Part shown: in pieces, positions 19,505 to 30,799 of the stretch
How the letters are laid out: the number at the start of each line of letters is the position of its first letter
How positions within the stretch are numbered: position 1 is the stretch's first letter
Origin: an uncultured Chlorobiaceae bacterium
GTDB lineage: Bacteria; Bacteroidota; Chlorobiia; Chlorobiales; Chlorobiaceae
Reading direction: 5' to 3'
DNA length: 64,000 bases
NCBI GenBank assembly: GCA_903939765.1
Contig: CAJAIK010000034.1
Coordinates: 1 to 64,000, forward strand
Translations under genes and position numbers: made by a program
Notes under the pieces: generated by a model
What the model saw: the letters and a program-made list of their open reading frames with translations, nothing else
Told to the model about the DNA's origin: nothing
Databases searched by the model: none

Positions 19505-20659
19505 TTGACTTCTCAACGACTACTGAAGCATGGCCGTATGTTAAACGGGGTTTATAAAAAGCAGCTTGAACGCATCCTTGATGATGCCGACATCAAAATA
19601 GGAGGTAATCGGCAGTGGGACATTCATGTTCATAGAACGGAACTTTACCGTCGCGCTATAATCCAGGGAAATCTTGGTTTGGGTGAAGCGTATATGGAGG
19701 GTTGGTGGGACTGTGAACGGCTTGATGAGTTTTTTTACCGAATCATCAGTTCCAAGGCAGAGGGTAAAGTGTCTCCACCTGTAATGCTTTTTGGCAAGGT
19801 GATCAGCAAGCTCTACAATATGCAGCGTCCTTCAAGAGCCTTCAAGGTGGCAGAAAAACATTATAATATTGGCAACGACCTGTTTAAAGCCATGCTGGAC
19901 AAGCGGATGCTTTACAGTTGCGGCTACTGGAAAGAGGCCAAAAACCTTGAGGAAGCACAGGAAAAGAAACTTCACCTGATTTTTCAGAAGTTGCAGCTTA
20001 AAGCTGGAATGAAGGTACTTGATATCGGATGCGGGTGGGGCGGAGCTGCACGATTTGCTGCTGAACACTACGGGGTATCGGTGCATGGCATAACGGTTTC
20101 AACTGAACAGGCTGCTCTTGCAAGGCAATATTGCTCAGGCCTTCCTGTTACCATCGAAGTTACAGACTACCGGAAGCTGCAGGGCTCCTTCGACAGGGTC
20201 TATTCCATCGGAATGTTTGAGCATGTTGGAGACAAGAATTATCGGGACTATTTCAAAACTGTTCACCAATGTCTGAAAGAGAATGGCTTGACACTGTTGC
20301 ACACCATCGGAGGAAACAATTCAACCTCCAGTGTTGAACCATGGGCCAACAAATACATCTTTCCGAATGCAAATATTCCTTCAGCCAGCCAAATCGCCTC
20401 GGGCTATGAAGAGCTCTTTACGCTGGAGGACTGGCATGTCTTTACCCATAACGATTACGCCCGGACGCTGTTGGCGTGGTATGAGAACATCGAAAACAGG
20501 TGGTCATTGCTTCAACCCAGGTACAACGAAGAGTTTCAACGCATGTGGCGATACTACCTGCTGAGCTGTACTGGCGGGTTTCGGTCGAGAACAAACCAAT
20601 TATGGCAAGTGCTGCTTTCGAAAAACGGTATTCAGGAGAGTTTCAGTATTCCGAGATAG
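19505..20659 (+). CDS. cfa: Cyclopropane-fatty-acyl-phospholipid synthase
   Basis: 384 aa; 'YNIGNDLFKAMLDKRMLYSCGYW', SAM motif 'VLDIGCGWGGAARFAAEHY'; TTG start in ORF track. Confidence 0.94.
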   Translation: MTSQRLLKHGRMLNGVYKKQLERILDDADIKIGGNRQWDIHVHRTELYRRAIIQGNLGLGEAYMEGWWDCERLDEFFYRIISSKAEGKVSPPVMLFGKVISKLYNMQRPSRAFKVAEKHYNIGNDLFKAMLDKRMLYSCGYWKEAKNLEEAQEKKLHLIFQKLQLKAGMKVLDIGCGWGGAARFAAEHYGVSVHGITVSTEQAALARQYCSGLPVTIEVTDYRKLQGSFDRVYSIGMFEHVGDKNYRDYFKTVHQCLKENGLTLLHTIGGNNSTSSVEPWANKYIFPNANIPSASQIASGYEELFTLEDWHVFTHNDYARTLLAWYENIENRWSLLQPRYNEEFQRMWRYYLLSCTGGFRSRTNQLWQVLLSKNGIQESFSIPR

Positions 20660-20674
20660 ATGGGTCAGGCTTTC

Positions 20675-22141
20675 TTAATCCCCATTTTCATCATCACCCA
20701 GGTCAGCGCCCTCAACCGAGGGCAAAAGCAGCTTCAATTCAGCCGCATCCAAAGACTCCACACTCCGAAGCTTGCGCTGGATAGCTTTTGTCCGCTTGCC
20801 CATAACATCATCAAGCTGGTTAAGGCCGGTTTGGATGTTTTTTTGCGCTTTTTGCATGAGGCCGCCAAACGTCTCAAATTCAGTTTTTACTGCACCGAGC
20901 ACTCTCCATACCTCGCTGCTTCTTTTTTGAATGGCAAGTGTTCTGAAGCCAATGTGAAGGCTGTTTAAAATTGCCGCAAGCGTTGTTGGGCCGGTCACCA
21001 CAACCTTGTAGTTCCTCTGCAGGTCATCAAGCAAACTTGCCTTGCGAACCACTTCAGCGTAAATGCCTTCAAAAGGCAAAAACATAATGGCAAAGTCTGT
21101 GGTATGGGGCGGGTCCAGATATTTGTCGCCGATATCTTTGGCCATTTTTCTGATGGTGGTGTCGAGGTTCTTTTGAGCTGTTTCGATTTCAGTGAGGTCA
21201 GCGCGATCGTATGCATTCTGCAACTGTTCATAAACATCTTTCGGGAACTTGGCGTCCACCGGTAACCAGACCTGTGCGTTATCCTCATCCCTGCCAGGCA
21301 GTTTGATGGCAAACTCAACCAGTTCGTTACTTCCCTGTCTGGTTTTAACATTGGCCTCGTACTGATCGGGAGCAAGAACTTGTTCAAGGAGCATCGAGAG
21401 CTGGATTTCGCCGATACCGCCCCGCATCTTGACATTGCTGAGGACTCTTTTCAAGCCGCCAACATCCTGGGCAATGGTTTGCATTTCGCCGAGTCCCTTC
21501 TGAACCTCAATCAACTGCTTGCCAACCGTTTGAAAGCTCTCGCCCAGTCGGTCGCTCAAGGTTTTTTCAAGCTTCTCTTCAACCGTTACTCTGATGCCTT
21601 CCAATTTCTTTTCCGTATTGAGGACAAGTTCATCCTGTTTCTTGCCAAGGCCCTCAAATTTCTCTCGCTGCAAGTCGTTAAAGGAGCGGACGTTTTTCTC
21701 AAACGAAAGCTGAAAGGCATTGATGACGCTGGTCAAGGTTTCACGTGTTGCGTTGTTGTCAGATTTTGCCTGCTCATTCAGCTCTTTGAGTTTAAGCTCA
21801 ACTTTTCCGGTTATTTTTTCCAACTGGGCTCCCGTATTGTCGGTGAGTTGCTTTTGCTCGTCTTTCAGCGCCTGAAACCGCGTATTCTGCTCCTTTGTAA
21901 ACTCCTTGAGTGTTGCATGTAATTCGTCGCGGTTCTCTTTGGAGAGACTGGATATTTCCTGCCGATTTATTCTGAAATCCTCTTTTAAATTACTCTCGAT
22001 CGTTGTCAGACTCTTTTGCAGGCCAAGAAGGATGTTCCCCAATTCTGGCGATCCATCAACCGGTCTCCTTTTGTACATGATTGTCTGAATCGCTATAAAA
22101 AGCAGCAACAAAAGAGTGATTGTCAGTAGTGTAATTTCCAT
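20675..22141 (-). CDS. rmuC: DNA recombination protein RmuC
   Basis: 488 aa; N-terminal TM, coiled coil, 'LGEMQTIAQDVGGLKRVLSNVKMRGGIGEIQLSMLLEQVLAPDQYEANV'. Confidence 0.94.
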   Translation of the reverse strand: MEITLLTITLLLLLFIAIQTIMYKRRPVDGSPELGNILLGLQKSLTTIESNLKEDFRINRQEISSLSKENRDELHATLKEFTKEQNTRFQALKDEQKQLTDNTGAQLEKITGKVELKLKELNEQAKSDNNATRETLTSVINAFQLSFEKNVRSFNDLQREKFEGLGKKQDELVLNTEKKLEGIRVTVEEKLEKTLSDRLGESFQTVGKQLIEVQKGLGEMQTIAQDVGGLKRVLSNVKMRGGIGEIQLSMLLEQVLAPDQYEANVKTRQGSNELVEFAIKLPGRDEDNAQVWLPVDAKFPKDVYEQLQNAYDRADLTEIETAQKNLDTTIRKMAKDIGDKYLDPPHTTDFAIMFLPFEGIYAEVVRKASLLDDLQRNYKVVVTGPTTLAAILNSLHIGFRTLAIQKRSSEVWRVLGAVKTEFETFGGLMQKAQKNIQTGLNQLDDVMGKRTKAIQRKLRSVESLDAAELKLLLPSVEGADLGDDENGD

Positions 22142-22238
22142 GTGATCAATAGCGTGTTTTCAAGATTGCCTCGTTATACGTTTATTCTGCAAAAGGCAAA
22201 ATATGCAGGCCTCGCTTTTCTTAATGTTCCACGTGAAG

Positions 22239-24491
22239 CTATTCGCCTTTTGACGGCCCGGCACTCCCCTTTACGGCGGCTATTCGTGCGCTCAGATTGG
22301 TTACCCTGCTGTTGGATTTCTGGTTTTTAACGGCAATGGCAAGTGCTTTTGGTTCTCCGATGATGGTGACCAGCTTCTTGCCCCGGGTGACGGCGGTATA
22401 GATCAGGTTGCGCTCCAGCAGCGTGTAGTGCTGCATGGCAAGCGGAATAATAACTGCCGGATATTCCGATCCCTGGCTTTTGTGGATGCTGGTTGCGTAA
22501 GCGAGAGACACTTCGTCGAGCTCTCCGAACTCATATTCCACCACACGGCCATCGTAGTCGACCAGCAGGATGCTCTCTTCTGTGTCGATTTTTACAATCT
22601 GGCCGATGTCGCCATTAAAGGCCTCTTTATCGTAGTTATTGACCGTCTGGATCACCTTGTCGCCGGGAGCAAAGGTGGTGCCGAATCGGGTAATTTTCGG
22701 TTCAGCTTTTTCGTTGAGCACCCTCTGCAATTCAACATTGAGCGAACGGGCGCCAAGCCCTCCCCTGTTCATCGGTGTCAGTACCTGAACATCCCTCACC
22801 GGGTGGAGGCCGAACCGTTTCGGTATGCGTTCGGTGATGAGCTGGATCAGTTTCTGGTAGATCTCTTCGGGGGAAGAGGCCGGGATAACGTAGAAGTCGG
22901 AGAGGCCGGGGCCCTCCCGGTTAAGCGGCATCTCTCCGTGGTTGATGCGGTGCGCGTTGATAATGATGCGTGAGGATGCTGCCTGACGGAATATTTCGGT
23001 CAAACTGATCGTTGGTATGCTTCCGGAGCGAATAATGTCTCCGAGCACCGCTCCGGGGCCTACGGATGGGAGCTGGTCTACATCACCGACCAGCATCAGG
23101 GCCGCTTTGTCGGGCACAGCGGCGAGGAGCCGGTTCATAAGCACAATGTCAACCATGGAGGCTTCGTCAATAACCATGAGATCGGTTTCAAGCGGGTTGT
23201 CGCGGTTCCGTTTGAAGCCGAATGACTGGGGATCGAATTCCAGCAGGCGGTGGATGGTTTTGGCTTCAAGGCCGGTTGATTCGGAAAGTCGTTTGGCCGC
23301 CCGTCCGGTCGGAGCACAAAGGGTAACCCTGATCTGTTTTGCCTGCAGCATAAGCAGGATGCTGTTGACGAGGGTGGTCTTTCCCACTCCGGGGCCGCCG
23401 GTAATGACCACTGCCTTGCTTGAGAGTGCGAGGTTTACGGCTCTTCGCTGGGAGTCGGAGAGGTTAAGACCAGTCTTCCCTTCTACCCAGGGAATTGCCT
23501 TGTCGGCCTCAATTGCTCCCCAGGGCAGCTCTCCACGGAGCAGTCGGTGAATACTGGTGGCCGTACCGATTTCAGCGCGATAGAGAGGTGTCAGAAAGAG
23601 TGCCGAAGTACCATTGATCTCTTCAGCAACAAGGTTCTCTGCGGCAACTTCCGCCCCTATCGCTTGTTCGATAATCTCCGGAGTAATGCCAAGCAGTTTG
23701 GCGGCCTCGGCCACCAAAAACTCCCTTGGTGCGGCACAATGGCCGTTGCCGGAAATCTCCTGCAGGACGTGGCGCACACCTGCCTGTGCGCGAATGAGAG
23801 AATCAGGGGCAATACCAAGCTTCATGGCGAGGGTATCGGCGGTCGTAAAACCGATGCCGTGAATGTCGAGGGCAAGGCGATAGGGATTTTCACTCACCTT
23901 GATGATCGACTCATTGCCGTAGGTTTTGAATATCCTGACCGCACGTCCTGTTCCGAGGCCGTGCGACTGGAGAAAGACCATGATCTCACGAATCACCTTC
24001 TGGTCGGCCCAGGCGGTGGTAACCTTCTCCATCCTTTTCTGGCCGATGCCGGGAAGCTGGAGCATGCGCTGCGGCTCTTCCTCGATAACGGTAAAGACTT
24101 CCTCCCTGAAAGCATAGACCAGTGCCTTGGCAAAATGGGGGCCAATTCCCTTGACCATGCCGGAACCAAGGTACTTCTCGATCCCTTCAAGGGTACTGGG
24201 GGGCACAACGGTCAACTGCGTCGTCTTGAACTGAAGACCGTAGGTGCGGTCGTTCTGCCAGCTTCCAAGGCATTCAACATATTCACCAGGAGCAATGGAT
24301 GCGGCAGAACCGACAACAGTTACGAGGTCACGACGTCCCTTTACCCTTGTCCGAAGGATACAGAAGCCCGACTCTTCGCTGTGAAAGGTGACTCGTTCAA
24401 CCGAACCGGAAATGCGTTCAGGCGGAGGGGCGCTATTACTGAATTTGTGAGAGGAGGAAAAGCTACTCGCCATCAGATTTAAGGCTTTCAC
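22239..24491 (-). CDS. recD2: RecD2-type ATP-dependent DNA helicase
   Basis: 750 aa; '[22 protein letters not shown]', HhH repeats '[12 protein letters not shown]', '[18 protein letters not shown]'-type motif. Confidence 0.92.
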   Translation of the reverse strand: MKALNLMASSFSSSHKFSNSAPPPERISGSVERVTFHSEESGFCILRTRVKGRRDLVTVVGSAASIAPGEYVECLGSWQNDRTYGLQFKTTQLTVVPPSTLEGIEKYLGSGMVKGIGPHFAKALVYAFREEVFTVIEEEPQRMLQLPGIGQKRMEKVTTAWADQKVIREIMVFLQSHGLGTGRAVRIFKTYGNESIIKVSENPYRLALDIHGIGFTTADTLAMKLGIAPDSLIRAQAGVRHVLQEISGNGHCAAPREFLVAEAAKLLGITPEIIEQAIGAEVAAENLVAEEINGTSALFLTPLYRAEIGTATSIHRLLRGELPWGAIEADKAIPWVEGKTGLNLSDSQRRAVNLALSSKAVVITGGPGVGKTTLVNSILLMLQAKQIRVTLCAPTGRAAKRLSESTGLEAKTIHRLLEFDPQSFGFKRNRDNPLETDLMVIDEASMVDIVLMNRLLAAVPDKAALMLVGDVDQLPSVGPGAVLGDIIRSGSIPTISLTEIFRQAASSRIIINAHRINHGEMPLNREGPGLSDFYVIPASSPEEIYQKLIQLITERIPKRFGLHPVRDVQVLTPMNRGGLGARSLNVELQRVLNEKAEPKITRFGTTFAPGDKVIQTVNNYDKEAFNGDIGQIVKIDTEESILLVDYDGRVVEYEFGELDEVSLAYATSIHKSQGSEYPAVIIPLAMQHYTLLERNLIYTAVTRGKKLVTIIGEPKALAIAVKNQKSNSRVTNLSARIAAVKGSAGPSKGE

Positions 24492-24771
24492 TCACCGCAC
24501 TCTTGAACTCCTTCGATATTTTGAAAGATGGTACATTTTTGGGTTCAACCGTCACTTTCTCCCCCGTTCTCGGGTTCCTTGCCTGGCGAAGATTTTTGTG
24601 TCGAATGTTGAACGAACCGAATCCCCTTATTTCAATTCGCTTTCCGGCTTTCAGTGAATCAATGATGCTTTCAAACAGAGAGTTAACCACAGATTCCGTT
24701 TCGTTTTTTGTCAGACCAGTCCTGTGTGCAATAACATTGACCAGATCAACTTTTGTGGTTGTGGTTCCCAT
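24463..24771 (-). CDS. HU/IHF-family DNA-binding protein
   Basis: 102 aa; '[52 protein letters not shown]'. Confidence 0.93.
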   Translation of the reverse strand: MGTTTTKVDLVNVIAHRTGLTKNETESVVNSLFESIIDSLKAGKRIEIRGFGSFNIRHKNLRQARNPRTGEKVTVEPKNVPSFKISKEFKSAVSESLKSDGE

Positions 24772-24878
24772 GGCTGTGTGGCTTTTAAATTTATGGGAGA
24801 ATCTTCATAACCATTCAATTTAATATTATTTGGCTTGATTCGAAGCTGCAAGAGGCCCTATATTTCACTATTTTTGCA

Positions 24879-27023
24879 TTAATTTAAACGTGTTTGTTGC
24901 GGCAATGAAAAAGTAAAAACAGTGCCGCCTTCGGCAGGCGTTTCAACGGAAAGCGTGCCGTTATGCTTGGTAACAATGATATCCCAGGAAATGCTCAGCC
25001 CAAGCCCTGTACCTTTCCCCGGACTTTTGGTTGTAAAAAACGGGTTGAAAATGCTTTTCCGGATGGCCTCGGGTATACCTGGCCCGTCATCAATGATTGA
25101 ACAAAAAACATGAGTGCGGTCGCACCAGGTATGAATACTGATTATACCGTTTGAGCTCCGCCGTTGTGACTGTATCGCGTGGATACTGTTGACAATCAGG
25201 TTGAAAAGCACCTGTTTGATCTGCTCAGGGTTGCATTGAAGCGGCGGCAAGATCCCAAAGGCTGTTTTGATGTTGGCACACAAACGGTATTCATGACGTG
25301 TAAGGGCGAGAATATCGATAATCGCCTTGTTGATATCGAAATCAATCTTTTTATCAAGAGCATCCTGGTAAGAGAGATTCCGAATACCATTGATAATGGT
25401 TGTGATCCGATTAAAACCACGTTGTGATTCAGCAAGAATCTCCGGAATATCGTTAACAAGTGTGTCAAGAGCCAGCTCTGCCTCTTTTTGACTCAATTTT
25501 TGCAAGTCAAACGGGGATAAGGTTCCTTCCTCAAGTTTTTTTGTAACCGTTTGATACTCTTTCACCATTGTCTTCAAATCTGAAACAGCCTCCTGAATAT
25601 TTGCAAAATTAATGGCAATAAAATTCAGTGGATTGTTGATTTCATGCGCAAGGCCAGCAGCAAGCTGGCAAACCATATCCATTTTCTGGGAATGGTAAAG
25701 CTGATTGTGAAGTTTTTCCCGCTCATCCTCAGCAATTTTTTTTGCAACAATGTCCCATGTCAAGTTGGCAAGAATATCTACCCACTTGACATCGCTCTCA
25801 TCATACTCTCCCGCTTTGTTTCCAATTCCCATAATTGCCACGACCCTGTCATCGCGAATGACGGGAACAACCAGTTCGCGTTTCACCTGAAGATCGCAGT
25901 CAGGTATGCTGTTGCCGTAAGGAAGTGTCGAACAGTCATTGTGGATGACCGATCTGCGTTCACGAACGGCATCAGCCCATACTCCGGCACTTTCCAATAG
26001 AACCTCTTCTCCCATTCCATCAACATGGTACCTCTTTTTGAACGAGTTTGCTGTACAGAGTTGCAAAAAGAGTGACCTCTGGTCTTCCGGAAGAAAGAAG
26101 ACAAACCCTATAGTACTTTGGGTCAGCCGCTGCGCCTCGGCAAGTGCCGTTTGCAATAACTCCCTCACCGAAGAGGTTTCGGCCAACTGAATAAGGTGGA
26201 GCCTGAAAGTCGCAAAAAATTCGTAACGCGTCCGTTCGGTAACATCATGAATAATTGAGTAAAGAAGGGCCTTTCCGGCAACCTTGACCTTGTTGCTGAA
26301 GACATCTACATCTCGAATTGAACCGTCGGACCTCCGGTGACGGAATACAAAGTAATTTTGCGCCAATGAACAGCTCTTTTCCATCTCCTTTTTTACCTCT
26401 TCAGGAGGGAGCGTATTAATCTCCTGTACGTACATTCTGCGGAGTTCTTTAATCGACCAGCCATAAAAATCTGCCGCAGCAAAGTTGGCATCAATTATGC
26501 GTCCGGTATCGGGCTCAATAACAATCATGATAGCCGAATGTTCCTGAAAGAGTTTCCTGAATCGTAATTCGCTTTCACGCAAAGCCCCCTCGACCTGTTT
26601 GCGCTCAGTTATGTTATCGATCATCGACACAAAGTACCCTTTTTGGGGACTGCAAACGGAAATGTCGAGCCATAACTGGAGTGAGTCCATATATATCTCA
26701 AATCGATCCGAAATCCCCGTCTCAGCTACCCTCGCCTGCTTCTCAATAAACTTCTGAAAAGATTTATCAATGACGGGAAAAACTTCCGAGGCTTTGCGTC
26801 CGGCTATATTTTCGAGGCAGATCATTTTTTCGTAACAGGCATTAACCTCTTTATGAATAAAATCTAAAGGGCCACCCTCTTCAACAATCATCTCACAGTA
26901 GGCATACCCGCTCCGCATGACATCAGTGAGGCTTCCCTGAAACGTTTCTCTGCTGATGAGCGAATTCTTCGTCTGCTTGAGTTCAGTATGACCATTACCC
27001 TGCCGGCTAAAGGAATGATTCAT
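24879..27023 (-). CDS. PAS/GAF sensor histidine kinase
   Basis: 714 aa; PAS-like segments, GAF-like segment, HisKA 'LAAGLAHEINNPLNFI', HATPase 'DDGPGIPEAIRKSIFNPFFTTKSPGKGTGLGLSI'. Confidence 0.92.
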   Translation of the reverse strand: MNHSFSRQGNGHTELKQTKNSLISRETFQGSLTDVMRSGYAYCEMIVEEGGPLDFIHKEVNACYEKMICLENIAGRKASEVFPVIDKSFQKFIEKQARVAETGISDRFEIYMDSLQLWLDISVCSPQKGYFVSMIDNITERKQVEGALRESELRFRKLFQEHSAIMIVIEPDTGRIIDANFAAADFYGWSIKELRRMYVQEINTLPPEEVKKEMEKSCSLAQNYFVFRHRRSDGSIRDVDVFSNKVKVAGKALLYSIIHDVTERTRYEFFATFRLHLIQLAETSSVRELLQTALAEAQRLTQSTIGFVFFLPEDQRSLFLQLCTANSFKKRYHVDGMGEEVLLESAGVWADAVRERRSVIHNDCSTLPYGNSIPDCDLQVKRELVVPVIRDDRVVAIMGIGNKAGEYDESDVKWVDILANLTWDIVAKKIAEDEREKLHNQLYHSQKMDMVCQLAAGLAHEINNPLNFIAINFANIQEAVSDLKTMVKEYQTVTKKLEEGTLSPFDLQKLSQKEAELALDTLVNDIPEILAESQRGFNRITTIINGIRNLSYQDALDKKIDFDINKAIIDILALTRHEYRLCANIKTAFGILPPLQCNPEQIKQVLFNLIVNSIHAIQSQRRSSNGIISIHTWCDRTHVFCSIIDDGPGIPEAIRKSIFNPFFTTKSPGKGTGLGLSISWDIIVTKHNGTLSVETPAEGGTVFTFSLPQQTRLN

Positions 27024-27135
27024 TGGTATATATCTCTTGTATATTAAGTCGAAGCTAAACCAGATATAATATAGGTATGAAATATATAAAATACCATAAT
27101 CGTTTCACTTCACATACCGAATACACAAATATTCC

Positions 27136-29037
27136 TCAGTTGCCACAAAACTGTTTTGCGCTCAGCAATGCCCGGCCTTTTGCGGTAAGGCGGTACCTCT
27201 GTAGCCGGCTGTTTGGTTTTTCTGGAATAGTATATTGAAGTAGTTCGGCTATTCTAAGCTGCGGAATGGCTTTGCGGATATTGCCACTCAATTGCTTGTG
27301 CCCGAGCGCATGGGCAATTTCCGCTGATGAGAGTGGCGAAGTGGAACAAGTGGAAAGAATCAAGAGGTGAACTTGTGCCACATCACCAAAATGATCTTGT
27401 GCCTCAAACACCAATCTAACCTGTGCCTCCAGTTCGCTTTTATCCTGTGCCTCACCAATACTTTTGACTTGTGCCAAAACTTGTACTTCTGTATTGTCAG
27501 TAGTGGAAGTATAAGTCATATTGAGTGCTCTTCCTTCTTCAGTCAAGCGGTATTTCTGCAGCCGACTGTTGTGGCAGTCAGGAATTGTATAGGAAATAAG
27601 ACCGGAATCCCTCAGTCGAGGAAGAGCTTTGCGGATATTGCCACTCAATTGCTTGTGCCCGAGCGCATGGGCAATTTCCGCCGATGAGAGCGGCTCAACA
27701 GAAATTGCCGCAAGAATATGAATGTCCACATCCCCTCTTACTTGTGCTTTTTTTCGATCTTCAGGCCGACCAACATCTTGTGCTTCACCCCTCATACACA
27801 ATCCCGTTCTTTCTTGTGCCTCGGCGATTTCCTGATCTTGTGCCTCCTTGTGTATACACTGTTCTTCTTGTGCCTGATTTCGTATCGAGTTCCTGTCTTG
27901 TGCTTCTCTACTGAAAACAGCAGTAGTGACAGCCAGATGGATGGTGACCCGTATCCGTATACCAATCTCCATGATCTGCGGTACGGGCAATCCGAGAGCC
28001 TCTGCTTCGCTGAAGATAAAGCTTATGCCACTGCCCCATCGTTCAGTGAGTTTCAGTTCGCGGAAGACTCTGGCTATGACGTGATTGCGGATTCTTGATG
28101 ACCCCTGTTTCATACTCTCAAGGGTCATGCCTGGCAAAAGGGTTCCTGGATTTTCAATTTCAATCCTGTCGTCAAAGAATGCAATCCGAATAGGAGCACC
28201 ACGCTGAGAATAGTCGGTATGCATCAATGCATTGATGGCCACTTCCCGCAGAATGGAGAACGGTATGGCCGCATCATGGGGTGCGTGTTTGCGGAAAAAC
28301 TGCATGATACCTTCAACTGCCTGGGGCAAGTGGTCATGAATGTCGCACTGGTCAAAAAGGAGAGCCCTGTCGGTTCCTGTAAATCGTCCGCATTGCACCC
28401 ATGCATCAAAAAAATGGAGTGCGCGCTCCTTTCCAAACAGCAGGATGGCTCCCCTGGTAGGCACCAGCATCCTCTGATAGGAGGTGAGGAGTTTGATGGT
28501 CACAAGAGCCTGTTCGTCCAATCGCCAGTCTCCGGCAAAAAATTTCTGGACAGCGACCAGATCAAGATCCTCTTTACTCAGTTCCGCCATAGGCATTTCG
28601 TCAAATGAAATACCCTCTGCCGAACGCCCAAGTTCAGCTATCAGTGCCCTGTCTGCCTGCTGATTGGAGTCGCCAATACGGACATATACTCCCTGCTCGT
28701 GACCTTCAGTTTTCAACCAGTGGGGACGCAATGCGCTGACAAATACCTCGACCACAAGAAGTGTTTTATCGTTGAGGGTGATGAGCTCTATATTGCAAAA
28801 TAGATGAGGGGCTATGGAGTCGGCAATCAGGCTGCGAAGTCGCTCCTCTTCATCGAGTGGGGCTTTCAGACCGACCATCTGCCGATCATCGCCAACCCCG
28901 ATAATCAACCGACCGCCTGCGGTGTTGGCAAACGCTACCAGCGTTTTCATCAGCAAGGTTGGTGAGGCGCTGTCCCGTTTGAATTCAAGTGTTTTGCCGT
29001 CGGATTTTGTAATGATGTTTTTCAGATATTCATTCAT
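27136..29037 (-). CDS. AlbA_2/Schlafen-type, RecG-like putative transcriptional regulator with duplicated winged-helix tail
   Basis: 633 aa; 'DGKTLEFKRDSASPTLLMKTLVAFANTAGGRLIIGV', 'NALMHTDYSQRGAPIRI'; two 'LSSAEIAHALGHKQLSGNIRKA' modules. Confidence 0.88.
   Translation of the reverse strand: MNEYLKNIITKSDGKTLEFKRDSASPTLLMKTLVAFANTAGGRLIIGVGDDRQMVGLKAPLDEEERLRSLIADSIAPHLFCNIELITLNDKTLLVVEVFVSALRPHWLKTEGHEQGVYVRIGDSNQQADRALIAELGRSAEGISFDEMPMAELSKEDLDLVAVQKFFAGDWRLDEQALVTIKLLTSYQRMLVPTRGAILLFGKERALHFFDAWVQCGRFTGTDRALLFDQCDIHDHLPQAVEGIMQFFRKHAPHDAAIPFSILREVAINALMHTDYSQRGAPIRIAFFDDRIEIENPGTLLPGMTLESMKQGSSRIRNHVIARVFRELKLTERWGSGISFIFSEAEALGLPVPQIMEIGIRIRVTIHLAVTTAVFSREAQDRNSIRNQAQEEQCIHKEAQDQEIAEAQERTGLCMRGEAQDVGRPEDRKKAQVRGDVDIHILAAISVEPLSSAEIAHALGHKQLSGNIRKALPRLRDSGLISYTIPDCHNSRLQKYRLTEEGRALNMTYTSTTDNTEVQVLAQVKSIGEAQDKSELEAQVRLVFEAQDHFGDVAQVHLLILSTCSTSPLSSAEIAHALGHKQLSGNIRKAIPQLRIAELLQYTIPEKPNSRLQRYRLTAKGRALLSAKQFCGN
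27269..27337 (-). repeat. Near-identical repeat within the AlbA_2-protein gene (partner at 27626-27694)
   Basis: 'gctttgcggatattgccactcaattgcttgtgcccgagcgcatgggcaatttccgc(t/c)gatgagag(t/c)ggc'. Confidence 0.85.
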
Positions 29038-29547
29038 TGCGGCTCCCGTTAATCAGGTAGTCAAGTGGCTTGTTGAAAATGCTTTCACAGCAATCATCCC
29101 GTTGCTTTCGATCAGAGAGTTCACGGCATAGACGAAAATAACGTCAAATATATAAATCTCTTGCGCTCCTTAATCAATAATTCATGCCTGTCGGGATGTG
29201 GTTTGTCTGATCCTCAATCTGCTGAACAATCAGCTTGCTTAATAAAAAATTAAGGACGAGTTGAACTAAATTGCGCTAAATTAAATTGAATTGTTGTTCT
29301 AAATCTTTTAACTGGTCGCTATTACTCTTTTTTTACCTGATCCGGTTTTTTCATTCAAACCTTTTTTGTCAAGATCGGAATTTTTGGCCGTTTTTCGACA
29401 GCAAATGCGAATGGAATCGCATGAGCAATGCTGACTCGTTATCAGTTGTTCATTGATGGCTCAGCAAAAAAAGTCGCATCCCCGGATATACAGAGAGTGT
29501 CGGCAGGTTATCACTATTACAAAAAAAATATCAACGGGAGAATTACT

Positions 29548-30120
29548 ATGAAAAAAAATATCTGGCTGATTGCCGGAATTGCAGGGATGTGTTTTGCCAA
29601 TCCACCAACTGCGGCTCAAGCGGAAGTTGGCATACGTATTGGTATTGGAGATAGGGATCGGCATAGACCGGATTTTGTTTTTGACCGGAGGCCAGACTTT
29701 ATCTATCTGCCGGAACGAGGTTTTTCAGTCTCCATTGGTGCGCCCTATGACATTATCTATTACGGCGACCGCTATTACTTGCACCGTGATGGTCGCTGGT
29801 TCATGTCTCGTGACTATCGTGGAGACTGGATCATGATCATGGATTACGACCTTCCTTACAAGATAAGGATGCATCGTTTTGAGGATATATGGAGATACCG
29901 TGATAATGAGTACCGCCATCATGACCGCAGATACTGGGATGATATGAATCGACGCTATGATCGCCACTTCAGAGATGGCGGCAGAGATGGTGATGGACAC
30001 AGAGAGGGTGACAGCCGCAGAGATGGTGACGGTCGCAGAGACGGTGACAGCCGCAGAGATGGTGACGGTCGCAGAGACGGTGATGGTCGCAGAGACGGTG
30101 ATGGCCATGGCTCGCGATAG
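29548..30120 (+). CDS. Secreted protein with RRDGDG tandem tail
   Basis: Signal peptide 'MKKNIWLIAGIAGMCFANPPTAAQA'; C-terminal (R)RDGD(G/S) repeats; paralogous to 30800-31324. Confidence 0.8.
   Translation: MKKNIWLIAGIAGMCFANPPTAAQAEVGIRIGIGDRDRHRPDFVFDRRPDFIYLPERGFSVSIGAPYDIIYYGDRYYLHRDGRWFMSRDYRGDWIMIMDYDLPYKIRMHRFEDIWRYRDNEYRHHDRRYWDDMNRRYDRHFRDGGRDGDGHREGDSRRDGDGRRDGDSRRDGDGRRDGDGRRDGDGHGSR
29970..30113 (+). repeat. 18-bp coding tandem repeat
   Basis: 'cgcagagatggtgacggt / cgcagagacggtgacagc' units encoding RRDGDG/S. Confidence 0.85.
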
Positions 30121-30231
30121 AGTTGCGTGAACGTGGCATTATTACTGTTTATGATAAGGGGGGATTTGTTTCTTGTATTTTTAATTTGATGCAGGATGAA
30201 GTAAAAATAACCTTGTTAACGGAGATGACTT

Positions 30232-30513
30232 ATGAAAAAAAAATTCTGGCTGATTGCAGGGGTTACGGGAATGCTGCTCGGTATGCCACAATTTACCGCT
30301 CAGGCACACTACGGTGATGGCTTTGAGCATCGGCATGGCGACTATCGTCGATATGACGGAGACCGTTATGACCGTTATGACCGCTATGACCGTCGGCATG
30401 ACAGGGGGTGGTATGAACGCGAAGAGAGAAGACGGCGGTGGCGTGAGGAAGAGAGACGGCGGTGGCGTCATCGCCATGATGATCATCGGAGTGGCGTTTA
30501 TATAAGGCTGTAA
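30232..30513 (+). CDS. Small secreted Arg/Asp/Tyr-rich protein
   Basis: 'MKKKFWLIAGVTGMLLGMPQFTAQA' signal peptide, related to flanking paralogues; tail 'DRYDRYDRYDRRHDRGWYEREERRRRW'. Confidence 0.75.
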   Translation: MKKKFWLIAGVTGMLLGMPQFTAQAHYGDGFEHRHGDYRRYDGDRYDRYDRYDRRHDRGWYEREERRRRWREEERRRWRHRHDDHRSGVYIRL

Positions 30514-30560
30514 CAGGTTGCTGTGCAGTGCTTGTCGCCATGCTTGAATGATGATAAAAA

Positions 30561-30602
30561 CAGAAAGAGGGAGCTGAAAATAACTTCTGCTCCCTCTTTC
30601 TG
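30561..30602. terminator. Bidirectional intrinsic terminator candidate
   Basis: Perfect 14-bp inverted repeat cagaaagagggagc / gctccctctttctg with 14-nt loop, flanked by A- and T-rich tracts. Confidence 0.75.
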
Positions 30603-30799
30603 TTTTCAAAAATAACATGGTTATTACTCAACAGCCAGAACCTGAAACGTTCCTCATGCACAGTGCGTGAGTGTATTGGCTATGAAAAGTCTTTGCTGGT
30701 AAACCCTGCTCTTTCTGCGATCATTACATTCACAAAAAAAAGTGCGGGAACAGCTTTTCTGCGACTGCCCCGCACAATCAACTTCAATGTAGCATTCAA

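Noticed and set aside
22225-22240. parS-like palindrome TGTTCCACGTGAAGCT
   Set aside because: Three mismatches to the TGTTTCACGTGAAACA consensus and only one occurrence; likely chance
23547-24482. + strand ORF (311 aa) antisense to recD2
   Set aside because: Shadow ORF of a confident helicase gene
29970-30113. Short tandem repeats that could suggest a CRISPR array
   Set aside because: Repeats are 18 bp, in frame with a signal-peptide protein, with no unique spacers
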